DNA of 64,000 nt from Cryptomeria japonica (lineage: Eukaryota > Streptophyta > Pinopsida > Cupressales > Cupressaceae): positions 365,995,667-366,059,666 of the forward strand of contig NC_081415.1 in the NCBI RefSeq assembly GCF_030272615.1, in the 5' to 3' direction. Below are positions 48,605 to 58,801 of the stretch, one piece after another. A program made the translations under genes and the position numbers. Position 1 is the stretch's first letter, and each line of letters begins with the position of its first letter. The notes beneath the pieces were generated by a model. It was given only the letters and a program-made list of their open reading frames with translations. It was not told the DNA's origin and did not search any database.

Positions 48605-49985
48605 CTGAATCATGTCTTATACAGGATGAATCCTTCCTGAAACCAGATGTTGTGATTTGATCATGTCTTATACAGGATGAATCCTTCCTAAAACGAGACG
48701 TTGTGATTAGTCATGTCTTATACAAGATGTATCCTTCCTAAAACCAGACACTCCGATCATGTCTTATACAGGATGAATCCTTCCTAAAACCAGACGTTGT
48801 GATCAATCATGTCTTATACAGGATGAATCCTTCCTGAAACTAGACGTTGTGATCTGATCATGTCTTATAGAGGATGAATCCTTCCTAAAACCAGACATTG
48901 TGATCAGTCATGTCTTACACAAGATGTATCCTTCCTGAAACCAGACACTCTGATCATGTCTTATACAGGATGAATCCTTCCTGAAACTAGACGTTGTGAT
49001 CAATCATGTCTTATATAGGATGAATCCTTCCTGAAACCAGATGTTGTGATCTGATCATGTCTTATATAGGATGAATCCTTCCTGAAACCAGACGTTGTGA
49101 TCAGTCATGTCTTATATAGGATGTATCCTTCCTGAAACCAGACACTCTGATCATGTCTTATAGAGGATGAATCCTTCCTGAAACTAGATGTTGTGATCAA
49201 TCATGTCTTATATAGGATGAATCCTTCCTGAAACCAGATGTTGTGATCTGATCATGTCTTATACAGGATGAATCCTTCCTGAAACCAGACGTTGTGATCA
49301 GTCATGTCTTATATAGGATGAATCCTTCCTGAAACCAGATGTTGTGATCTGATCATGTCTTATACAGGATGAATCCTTCCTGAAACCAGACGTTGTGATC
49401 AGTCATGTCTTATATAGGATGTATCCTTCCTGAAACCAGACACTCCGATCATGTCTTATATAGGATGAATCCTTCCTGAAACTAGATGTTGCGATCAATC
49501 ATGTCTTATATAGGATGAATCCTTCCTGAAACCAGATGTTGTGATCTGATCATGTCTTATACAGGATGAATCCTTCCTGAAACCAGACGTTGTGATCAGT
49601 CATGTCTTATATAGGATGTATCCTTCCTGAAACCAGACACTCCGATCATGTCTTATATAGGATGAATCCTTCCTGAAACTAGATGTTGCGATCAATCATG
49701 TCTTATATAGGATGAATCCTTCCTAAAACCAGACGTTGTGATTTGATCATGTCTTATACAGGATGAATCCTTCCTGAAACCAGACATTGTGATTAGTCAT
49801 GTCTTATACAAGATGTATCCTTCCTGAAACCAGACACTCCGATCATGTCTTATACAGGATGAATTCTTCCTAAAACCAGATATTGTGATCAATCATGTCT
49901 TATACAGGACAAATCCTTCCTAAAACTAGACACTTTGATCATCTTTGTCTTATACAGGATGAATTCTTCTTGAAACCAGACTGAA
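48605..49985 (+). repeat. ~50-bp tandem array with 197-bp higher-order period, element B
   Basis: The unit is CATGTCTTATACAGGATG, then AATCCTTCCTGAAACCAGA, then a variable TGTGATC-type end. Unit starts at 48612, 48662, 48712, 48758, 48808, 48859, 48909, 48955, 49005, 49056, 49106, 49152, 49202, 49253 and 49303 give steps of 50, 50, 46, 50, 51, so that every fourth unit recurs at 197 bases. About 27 units are present. The array lies between pol and the 3' LTR. Confidence 0.95.
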
Positions 49986-50203
49986 TCTAGATCTTATCAA
50001 TCAAATCAAATCAAATCTATCGGGATATCAATTTCGCAAAACTCCAAAGATCAAATACCTTAATTGATCTCCAGAGGGGGCATCACCATACCATAATCTA
50101 TCAATCAAGAGCCAGGGCATCCTATCAGACCAACATCAGCATCAAAACAAGATTATTCTTTGAATCAATGTGTCATCACACCTCGCTTCAAAGAGGGGTA
50201 AAA
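49986..50203 (+). other. Element B pre-LTR region with polypurine tract
   Basis: GAGGGGGCAT at about 50074 and the polypurine tract AAAGAGGGGTAAAA at 50190-50203 match C in sequence and order. The tract abuts the TG of the 3' LTR. Confidence 0.75.
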
Positions 50204-51278
50204 TGTAGACACTTAAAAATAATTTTTTTAATTATTTTTAATTCCTCGCATAATTAATTAATTAATTATGTTAATTCAAATTCCTCTCAATATTAATTAA
50301 ATATAATTAATATTGTCACTATAGCATATGATTGATTTATTTAATAAATCAATCCCTTTCTTTATTCTTCTAAAAAAAATCAAATCCTCACAAATCTTCC
50401 TCTTATCTAATTAATTTTAATTAATTAGTTAACCTACATGATTCCTACAAATCATCTTCTTAATTCATTCTTCTAGAAACTATTCCCTCCACTCATTCTC
50501 TCTCCTAGTCAAATTATCCTACAAATATTAATCCCACCTAACATTTCCTCTAATCCCCCTCCTAATGAGTCATTAATGGTTAATCGACATGATTAGCCAC
50601 AAAGTCAACTCTTTGTCCTTTTCATCTAGCCACTAGCTTTAAATGCTCTTTTCCTAGGTGAATGTAAGATTTTTGAAATCACACATTCCTCTAGGCATCC
50701 CCTCTCCCAAGGAATTTTTAATTCCTTTTTATTCCTCCAATCCCCATGATATCCTTTTTTGGAGAATTTTTAATTCCTCCAATGCATCTTGTGGAGTGTG
50801 GAGATACGAAATGCCTTTAAGGCATATTTCTTGGTCTCCACACCCTCTCTTGGACCTTGTGTGAGCTCACAAGTAAATCTTAGCCCTTCATCTCAAATTC
50901 ATCCTAGCCATCCATTTTCCTCTCCTCTTCCTATAAAATAGGGATCCATCCCTTCATTCTAAACATCTTGAAATCCAGTAAGTTTATGCTGCCCTTTTGA
51001 GCCCAGGAAATCATCTTGGCAACTTGATCATCTCATTCTTATCAGTTTTCAAATCCATTCCATTTGTGCACAACATTGGAGAGCCATCCACATCCAGCAA
51101 TCAAAGGAGCACATCAAGTGGAGCATTATCAAGGGGCACCTTCACTTCATCAAGCTCAATCTGAAGGAGAAGGTAAAATAGCAAGGTGAAATGGTCTTTT
51201 AATGATTTTTTAGCATTCTGCATGTTTATTTCATTATGTTTTGAGCATTTGACCTTCAAATCTGTTATCCCCTCTTCA
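50204..51278 (+). repeat. Element B 3' LTR
   Basis: Partner of 22339-23451, starting TGTAGACACTTAAAAATAATT and ending CCCCTCTTCA. It is followed by the duplicated ATAAT (51279-51283) and then by A's G-patch. TATA box at 50932-50939. Confidence 0.95.
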
Positions 51279-51638
51279 ATAATGTTACAAAGACATGGCT
51301 ATTATGGAACAATAGGATTGGGACTAAATTCTCAAGGCATCATAGAACCCATATTACCTATAGACAACCCAAAACACCAGGGGTTGGGATATAGACACAC
51401 AAAAAAAAAGTCTAAAAAATCAGCTACTCCAGTAATTGTGAACATGGTACCACCACAACAGTCAACCAGAAAAATCAAATTTCCTAATAATGTTACATTG
51501 GGAAACTTGTCAAGAGATGTATGTCCACCATCTTCACATGCCAATGCAGTAACAGAAACAGGCATTGCACCTGCCAATGCCAACAACACATGGATTGCTT
51601 CTTCAAGCATAAGACCACCAAATAAGATCAACACCTAG
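51279..51638 (+). pseudogene. Element A G-patch domain, after the B insertion
   Basis: The frame reads MLQRHGYYGTIGLGLNSQG, then IIEPILPI and HQGLGYRHTKKKSKK. The helix that starts the G-patch is on the other side of B (ending at 22338). The domain has the G-patch glycines and GLGY end and is followed by a basic stretch. It is open to a TAG at 51636. Confidence 0.85.
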
Positions 51639-52330
51639 TTGGCCTCATCCTTATCTTCAAGTACATTCACATGTAATGACATAGAACCAACAAATCTCAT
51701 AGTAACAAGGCCAGAATCACTCATCCAAGGAATGAGCAACATGTCAATAAATGAAGATACATCATCAAGTCGTGAAAGTATTCCATGCATCATCAATACT
51801 ACAGAGTTCCCTCTAACTATAATTGAAGAGGAACCATATGATGATAGATCAAATATATACACTTATGTAGAGACAATCACTGACTCACATGAATATGAGT
51901 TTCTAACTCTTCATAGACACAACACATAACATGTGGACAGATATAATGATCACCTACCACTTGTAGATGATGGCATTGTTTATGACGATATAGGAATGGA
52001 CCCAAATTCCTTGACAAGACAATTTGATAATCAAGTCTACATGATAACAATGAGCCCAAACTTCGATGATGAAAGAGATCTATGCCTTATATACTCACAT
52101 TTAATAGACTGGGGGCAAAAAGAGGAACCAAATCTAGATTGGTTTGAGAATGATGAGGCTATAGCAGAGTTCTTGGGTGCCAGAGATGGATTCCCATTTG
52201 ATGACCACAAGGCACAATTCATCATAGATCTGGATAGAGCAACATATTTTGGAGAGATAAGCTCTTCCTCCAATCCAGATGACTCAAAAGAAATAGAAAG
52301 TATGACCAGAGGTAGATTTGATGATCTTCC
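51639..52330 (+). pseudogene. Element A acidic spacer with conserved NDE-IAEFLG module
   Basis: Two open stretches with Asp/Glu/Ser-rich content. The block at 52138-52256 reads WFENDEAIAEFLGARDGFP, then DHKAQFIIDLD and TYFGEI, matching C at 31765-31884. No domain family is recognised. It leads directly into the RT N-terminal part. Confidence 0.7.
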
Positions 52331-53680
52331 AATAGATCAAGAGAAATCAACACTCCTAATGGAAGAAACTGAAGAGATCAACATAGGATATGTTGAGAAT
52401 GTAAACAAAATTCACCTAGCACAATCTATAAATCCTCTGGAAAAGGAAAAATTTATTCAAGTTTTCAAGCAAAGGCCTATCAAATTTGCATGGTCCTATG
52501 CAGATATGCCAGGACTGGATCTTGAATTGGTTTTACACCATCTACCACTATTACCAGGAACAAATCCCTACAAGAAAAAGTTAAGAAAGATGCATCCATA
52601 GATAGCCTTATTAGTCAAAATTGGACTGTAGAAATTGTTAGATATGGGTTTCATAAGACCCATAGACTATGTAGAGTGGATCTCCAATCTAGTCCCAATA
52701 ACTAAGCATATTAGGGGCATTAGAATCTACACTGAATTCAGAGATCTGAAAAAGGCTTGTCCAAAGGATGATTTCCCACTTCCAAATGTTGATATGATTA
52801 TAGACCTTATAGAGGGAAATGAAATGATTTCACTCATGGATGGTTTCTCTGGTTATAATCAAATCATGATTACACCAGAAGACCGAGCAAAGATATCATT
52901 CACATGTCCTTGGGGAACATACTATTGGAATGTCATACCATTTGGTTTGAAGAATGCAGGTGCAACATATCAATGAGCTATGACAACATTGTTCCAGGAC
53001 ACAATACATGATATCATAGAGGATTATGTTGATGATATCTTAGCCAAGTCATGAACCAGAGAAGATCACCTGGGAGTTCTATCCAAAATCTTTGATAGAT
53101 TAGAACAATACAATGTAAGGCTAAATCCTAAGAAGTGTGTATTTGGTGTTACATCTGGAAAGCTCTTGGGCTTCATTGTGTCAAACAGAGGCTTTGAAGT
53201 AGATCCAGAAAAAGTGAAATCCATCTTAGAAATGCCAGCACCAACAACACTCAATCAATTGAGAATTCTAAAAGGGAAATTCCAATCTATAAGACGCTTC
53301 ATAGCACAATTGGCAGATAAGTGCCACCCTTTCCAACACATTTTAAAGAAAGGTGTAACATTCAAGTGGTCAAAACAATACCAGGAAGCATTTCAAGCTT
53401 TGAAAGACTATCTACTTACCACACCAGTGTTAATCCCACCAATTCATGGAAAACCACTATTGTTATATATATTTGCTACAAACTTCACTTTGGGTGCTCT
53501 CTTAGCACAACATGATCAAGGGAAAGAAAGAGCAATATACTACATCAGTAGAACCCTTGTAGGATATGAATTGAATTACACTCCTATTGAGCATGCATGC
53601 TTAGTAGTGATTTTTTATTCCCAAAAGCTCATACATTATATGAGCAGTCATAATATTTAGCTCATTGTAAAGTTTGATCC
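52331..53680 (+). pseudogene. Element A reverse transcriptase and first RNase H
   Basis: KFAWSYADMPGLDLELVLHH, KKKLRKMHP, MGFIRPIDYVEWISNLVPI, KKACPKDDFPLPNVDMI, YYWNVIPFGLKNAGATYQ and YVDD at 53025-53036 mark RT. The conserved MDFRDLN reads TEFRDLK. Stops at 52599, 52629 (Gln in C or B) and 52974 (Arg in C) break it. The first RNase H (FKWSKQYQEAFQALKDYL, LYIFATNFTLGALLAQ, ERAIYYISRTLVGYELNY) follows to about 53660. Confidence 0.92.
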
Positions 53681-54300
53681 ACTAGAGTATCTATTAAGCA
53701 AAGTTGCATTAACCAGAAGGTGAGCTAAGTGGGTAATGATCCTAAGAGAGTTTGACAATGGATATGTTTATAGGAAGGCAATCAAAGGGTAGATAATTGT
53801 AAATCAATTGGCAGAGGCTCCAATGCAAGACCATCATCTAATGCTAATAGACTTCCTAGATGAACTTGTCTTCACAATCACAGCTTCAAGCAAATGGAAA
53901 CTATACTTTGATGGATCACATACCAACCATGGAGTAGGAGCGGGAATCCTATTTATCACCCCTCAAGGTGATTCTATTCCCAAGTCATTTAGAATAAGCT
54001 TCCCATGCACTAATAAAATATCTAAATATGAAGCACTAGTAATAGGACTTCAGACTATCGTGAAATGGTAGATCAAAGAACTAGAAGTCTATGGGGATTC
54101 TCAGCTTATCATCAACCAAGTAAATGATGATTATGATACCAAGGATAATAATCTCACACCCTACAAATAGTTAGCTGAATAACTCAAGCAACATTTCTCC
54201 AACATCTCTTTTGAGCAAATCCCCAGAGTACAAAACAGAGTCGATGATGCAATGGAAACCATGGGATCTCTCCTTAATATGTCGAATAATGGAACTTAGT
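53681..54300 (+). pseudogene. Element A second, archaeal-type RNase H
   Basis: WKLYFDGSHTNHGVGAGILF holds the first Asp. The AEYEAL motif of B and C reads SKYEAL, so the catalytic Glu is Lys by a G-to-A change. VYGDSQLIINQV holds the third residue. Stops near 53658, 53721, 53790, 54069, 54168 and 54179 break the frame; the TAG at 53790 replaces a Gln that B and C keep. Confidence 0.88.
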
Positions 54301-55574
54301 TTGAGTTTGTAGTAGCGCAGTTGATGGTACCTTCATATATAATACGTGCTTCAGAATATGTTTGTGTCATAGCAGGACCTGAATCCCTTAGGTATCAAGA
54401 AGTCTACTCATATCTACATGGTCAGTATATGCCTCCAAATCTTTTATCCAATTAGAGATAGACCCTCATACAGAAAGAATATAGATACACACTTATTGTA
54501 GACACATTGTATAAAAGAAGCTTGGATACCACCTTGCTTAGATGTCTCAATTCTGAAGAAGAACAATCCCTAAAGGAAGTTCACGATGGAATCTGTGGCC
54601 CCCATGTCAGTGGCCTAGCTTTAGCCAAGAAACTGTTGAAAACATGATACTACTCAGCAACAATGGATAAGGATGCCTACAAATATATACAGGAATGCAG
54701 ACAATGCCAGATTCATGGAGATCTAATTCATGCACTTGCACAGGAACTTCGACCCATCACATCACCATGGTCATTCTCATAATGGGGACTTAATTTAGTA
54801 GGGAAAATCAACCCTACCTCATCTAATGGACATAAGTTCATTATTACTGCCACAAAATATTTCACAAAGTGGGTCGAGGCAATCCCTATCACTTACACTA
54901 CAAGCAAACAAATAGCAAAGTTCATTCTTGATTACATTATCTGCAGATATGGAGTCCCAATGTGCATTGTGACAGATAATGGAAGACCATTCAAAAACCA
55001 AGAAGTAAGTGAACTTTGTGAACAATTTCACATCTAGCAGCAATTTGCAACTCTATACTATCCGCGAAGCAATGGACAAGAAGAGGCAACAAACAAAACA
55101 ATCTTGAAAATTCTGAAAAAAATTGTCACTAAAATAGGACGTGATTGGCACATTCAGTTTAATCCTGCTCTTTAGGCTTACAAAATTGGTGTACAAACTG
55201 CAACAAGAGCTCAATCTATAAATAGAATTATATCTGAGAAAGATTACAAAGTGTCTAGATTACAAGAGTTAGAATTATTAGATGAAAAGAGACAAACTTC
55301 TCTAAATCACCTACAAGTTTATCAAAACCGAATAAGAAGAAGCTACAAAAAAAGGGTGAGACCATGTTGTTTTGAAGTGGGAGATCTTGTCCTTAAAGAA
55401 AATCAAAGAAACTTAGCAGAGCGAGAATGACCAGGTAAGTTTGAACCTAACTGGTTGGGACTGTTCATCATCACAAAAGTTGTTGGAAATAGTGCGTACA
55501 GTGTATCCACCATAGAAGGAGAGTCACTCCTCGATCCTATGAATATTATGCACCTAAAAAGATATTACATCTAA
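54301..55574 (+). pseudogene. Element A integrase
   Basis: Zinc motif HDGICGPHVSG, then ECRQCQIHG. The first catalytic position reads WGLNLVGKI (Asn for Asp, as in B). The second is VTDNGRPFKN; in the third, GQEEATNK, the Glu is kept. The part after ALWAYR is shortened by roughly 40 codons compared with B and C near 55190. The GPY/F motif reads NWLGLFII. Stops replace Arg (54645), Gln (54780, 55035) and Trp (55173). The frame ends at 55574. Confidence 0.9.
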
Positions 55575-57249
55575 GGGATGAGTTCATTTTAAATTCAGCA
55601 TTGCATTGACATATTTCCTTACTGCATTGCATCGCATATTAATCATTGCACAACATATAGTTTTATATCATAACTACTTTTTCATGTGTCTGCATATCAT
55701 TGCTACTTGTTCATGTAGTTGCATCAATAAAACAAGGTATCTATCCAAATTTATCATTCGTTTACATTCAAAAGAAATCATTTCCTTTCTTAGATATTCA
55801 GACACTAAGTTTCAAAGATCCCGAAGTCTTTCATTTTGAACATCACCCTGTGACGACGCTTTGCCTTTGGTTGGGTAGATTTCACTATTTGTGACTTGTT
55901 AACCCAAAAGCTATCAATTTCTATATCTCACACATTAACAAAATCTCTAATTATTTCTAGACACCTATTTGTTCATATTACTAGTGAAAAATCCAATATT
56001 TTGCTTCAGCGCCGCTATAATCATCATTCCCAAGTATGTTTCATTACTTACAAGTCAAGGCAAGAAAAGAAAAAGAAAAAAGTGCTATGCCAATATCCAT
56101 CTCAAGGAAAAAGAGAAATGATATATAACTTAAATATCACACATACAAGTACAACAAAAAAAGGCTTGACTACGGGAACATGCGAATAACTCCATTAGGG
56201 CTATGGATGCATGCTAGCAATGGAGCAATATTCGACAGATTACGATGTATAACCTCATTATAGCCCTTAAAGATTGTTGGTAGTGAGTCTCTATCCAGGA
56301 TGCTTTTGATGTAGATTAATCCACATAGCTAGTCATATAAGATGACAAGGATCTTTAGTGAGGACAAGAGCGAGAATTAACTCACTTGCACACAAATGGA
56401 CAAAAGAAGATCAAAGTTTCGAGAATCAATGGGAAAGTTTTTCGCATCTCCATTTGCAAATCCTAGCCACTAAGTGTGTTAATTTGTATATTCCAATGGA
56501 TCGATTGACCGCTTATCTATGAAATGTTTTGCACCTCCAATTCAATTGGTGTATTACAAAATGCTAAACAAACATAGTCATCCTTATTCAACTAGGAACT
56601 ACATCTTCATCCTACATATTGCATTATCAAAAGTCCACGATTAAATATCATTGTCTCCATGTGCATGTTGCAGATAATCATATCATACAAGTCTGCATAC
56701 TGGGGGCATAATTGGAAAAAACCTAAAAAATCATAAAAAGTCCTGAAAAATCCTAAAAATCAGAAAAAGTCTTTAAAAAAACCCTAAAAATCAGAAAAAT
56801 TCATGAAAAAATCATGAAGAATTCCTAAAAAATAAAAAAAAATCCTAAAAATCTTAAAAAGAAAAATATCAAAAACATTCAAATACAATTCTGAAAAAAA
56901 TCAACCAAAAACATTCACAAATGATCCACAAAATCCAAAAACATCAAAAATCAATCAATCAGAAAACCTGCAATAAAATGTCTCATGATAAACAAATACC
57001 CTAGCAGATATCCAACAAACACTTTGCACAAAGTCAAACAAAGGATATAACTATCTTATCAAACATTTGCAACCAAACAGATCAAACTATCTTATCAATG
57101 GTATTAATATCCATATTAATGTGATCATTATCTTGTCTTAAACAGAAGAGGATACACTTGAAATCAGACAGATCAGTCTTAAATAGGGTTCACAACTTTC
57201 TAAGATCAGACATTATCAACCATCACATCAAATAAATCAAAGCAAAGGA
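55575..57249 (+). other. Element A 3' region, A-rich and non-coding
   Basis: After about 1.1 kb without recognised features a CTGGGGGCAT string (56698) leads into an A-rich tract (56720-56960) of CCTAAAAATCAGAAAAAG units, as after pol in B and C. Near 57130-57215 CTTGTCTTAAACAG...TTGAAATCAGACAG and a second TCAGAC string are diverged forms of the motif amplified in B. Confidence 0.6.
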
Positions 57250-57609
57250 ATGGTTAGTATAGCTATTGAGTTTTGTCTAATTTGGTTTTATCTTTTTATC
57301 AATTGGCGAAGATCATGTTTCTATGCTACTCAAGGATGTCCAAAAGTGACTAGAGGAGCTATGAGGGGCATGATCCTTTTCTTTGTTTTTTGTTTGTGGT
57401 GTGAACCAATTAAGTTCTTGGGCAATGGTGTTATGGGTGTCTGTGATAAGAGTGTTCAATATTTAAATGCCACACATACCTTGACTCCTAGCATCATTCC
57501 CAAAATGGAGGGTTCACTCCTTCTTTGCTACATGTTTGTTCTTGCAATGAGATATCTTTACATCTTGGTTTGTTATACCTTGATGTTTCATAGCTTCATT
57601 GTTACATAA
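57250..57609 (+). CDS. Small hydrophobic open frame in A 3' region
   Basis: A 119-codon open frame with three hydrophobic stretches (AIEFCLIWFYLFI, GMILFFVFCLWC and LLLCYMFVLAMRYLYILVCY) that could be membrane segments, and an N-glycosylation-type NATHT. It matches C's frame at 36177-36446 over GVCDK....NA.HT.T and at base level. It is free of stops in a heavily mutated element. It may be a real extra gene, a conserved RNA region read by chance, or a remnant. I do not recognise a family. Confidence 0.35.
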   Translation: MVSIAIEFCLIWFYLFINWRRSCFYATQGCPKVTRGAMRGMILFFVFCLWCEPIKFLGNGVMGVCDKSVQYLNATHTLTPSIIPKMEGSLLLCYMFVLAMRYLYILVCYTLMFHSFIVT

Positions 57610-57640
57610 TAAGGCTCAGTGATGAAAATGTGTTGCACTA

Positions 57641-58260
57641 TGAATAAAGACACAAAGTATCATTAATCATTTATCTTATCATTTCATTTCTCATCATGTT
57701 GATTGTATCAATCAAGATCATCATTTTTCATGGATTAACCTAATTTTTCTTTCTCACCATTTAACATCATCTCTCTCTTCTCTTTTTTCATCCTACTAAC
57801 ATTTATTCTAATTTTATTGAGTCAAAAGGATAAAACAATATTCTGGCACATTTGAAACAAAAAGATTCGGTTGATTCATTTAGTTGATTTATTTAATACC
57901 ATTCATATAGCTTATTCATTTAATATCTTTTAGTTGCATCATCATATTAGTTGCATTTCATTTAAGCGTGTTGTCATTTGAACCACTTTTATAGTTGCAT
58001 TCATTGCACTCAAATTCAGTCACATGCATATCATTTAAATTAACTATCTTTTACTAGCATTTACATTATCATTTAATCACATAGAACTGCATCACATAAA
58101 ATCACACATCACAGGAAACTGCATCACATAGAATCATCCATCACATAGAAAACATAAATAAAATCATACAAACTGCATAATACAAACATGTGTCATCAAC
58201 ATAAAACAAGCATATAGATCGTCGCCAAAACTGCATATCATAAATAACTAAAAAATGCTA
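57641..58260. other. Non-coding AT-rich stretch
   Basis: Contains irregular CATCACATAGAA and TTGCAT repeats at about 57900-58160. No LTR matching A's 5' LTR is seen. It may be the end of A's 3' region or the 3' flank of the minus-strand PMD gene. Confidence 0.4.
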
Positions 58261-58523
58261 ATGTGTCATAATGTACAACAAAGGTCCAATGGCTCAAGTA
58301 ACATCATCAATAGTGTCAACCGACACTGCCTCTAACACCAGGAGGATCCTGCCTACAGGATCCTGCTCTAGGATGTCTTGACGATGATCACAGTGGACCC
58401 ATAACACCCCCTTTGTTGTTCCTCTGCAATGTAGACCTGCTAGAGCCCGATCGACCTCTAAACTTGCTAAAAATAGGAGCCCTCTGTCCCTGAGGAACTA
58501 TACCATGATAGAGTTGTCTATAG

Positions 58524-58790
58524 TGTTAGAGTTATCTTGTATTAGTAATAATTATTTATTTAATTATTAGATTATTATACTCTATGCTTAAGCTAAACTT
58601 AAGCATTTAATAATATTGTAGGTATTATAATTATTAAATACACATTATTCCTTTAGGGTTTGTTTAGGGTTGCTAACATCCTTTTATAAAATTATAAGGA
58701 TTGTATTATACTTGTTCATTTAATTGATTCCCTCTCTAAATGATAATCACTTTCTTCTGAGCCATTATTGATTTTTCCTCCTCTCCAATA
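58524..58790 (+). repeat. Element E 5' LTR
   Basis: Starts TGTTAGAGTTATC and ends CTCCAATA directly before the primer site. A TATAAAAT box is at 58685-58692. The LTR ends in CAATA rather than CA by the target-duplication criterion. Confidence 0.88.
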
Positions 58791-58801
58791 TGGTATGAGA
58801 G
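58791..58801 (+). other. Element E primer-binding site
   Basis: TGGTATGAGAG matches the initiator-Met site TGGTATCAGAG at 10 of 11 positions and abuts the LTR. Confidence 0.8.

Larger units (their letters stand above)
22339..51278 (+). mobile_element. Element B: Tat-type Ty3/gypsy element inserted in A (contains C)
   Basis: LTRs of 1113 and 1075 bases enclose a leader, gag, protease, G-patch, RT, dual RNase H, integrase and a long 3' region. ATAAT lies on both sides (22334-22338 and 51279-51283), and A's reading frame is continuous across the site once the insert and one repeat copy are ignored. C is inserted at 23686-38233 within B's leader; without it B is about 14.4 kb. In-frame stops and frameshifts are common. 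Confidence 0.95.
9038..57640 (+). mobile_element. Element A: Tat-type Ty3/gypsy retrotransposon, interrupted by D and B
   Basis: A runs from a 5' LTR at 9038 through leader, gag, protease, G-patch, RT, two RNase H domains and integrase to a 3' untranslated part at about 57640. D is inserted at 13980-20229 and B (with C inside) at 22339-51278. Without the insertions and their duplicated target bases, A covers about 13.4 kb, close to B and C (each about 14.5 kb with both LTRs). No 3' LTR of A is found in the window; the right limit given is where similarity to C's 3' region ends. It has many in-frame stops and frameshifts. Confidence 0.85.

Noticed and set aside
48605-49985. CRISPR-like regular repeats
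   Set aside because: The units are directly adjacent with no unique spacers, the array lies inside an LTR retrotransposon, and the genome is a plant's.
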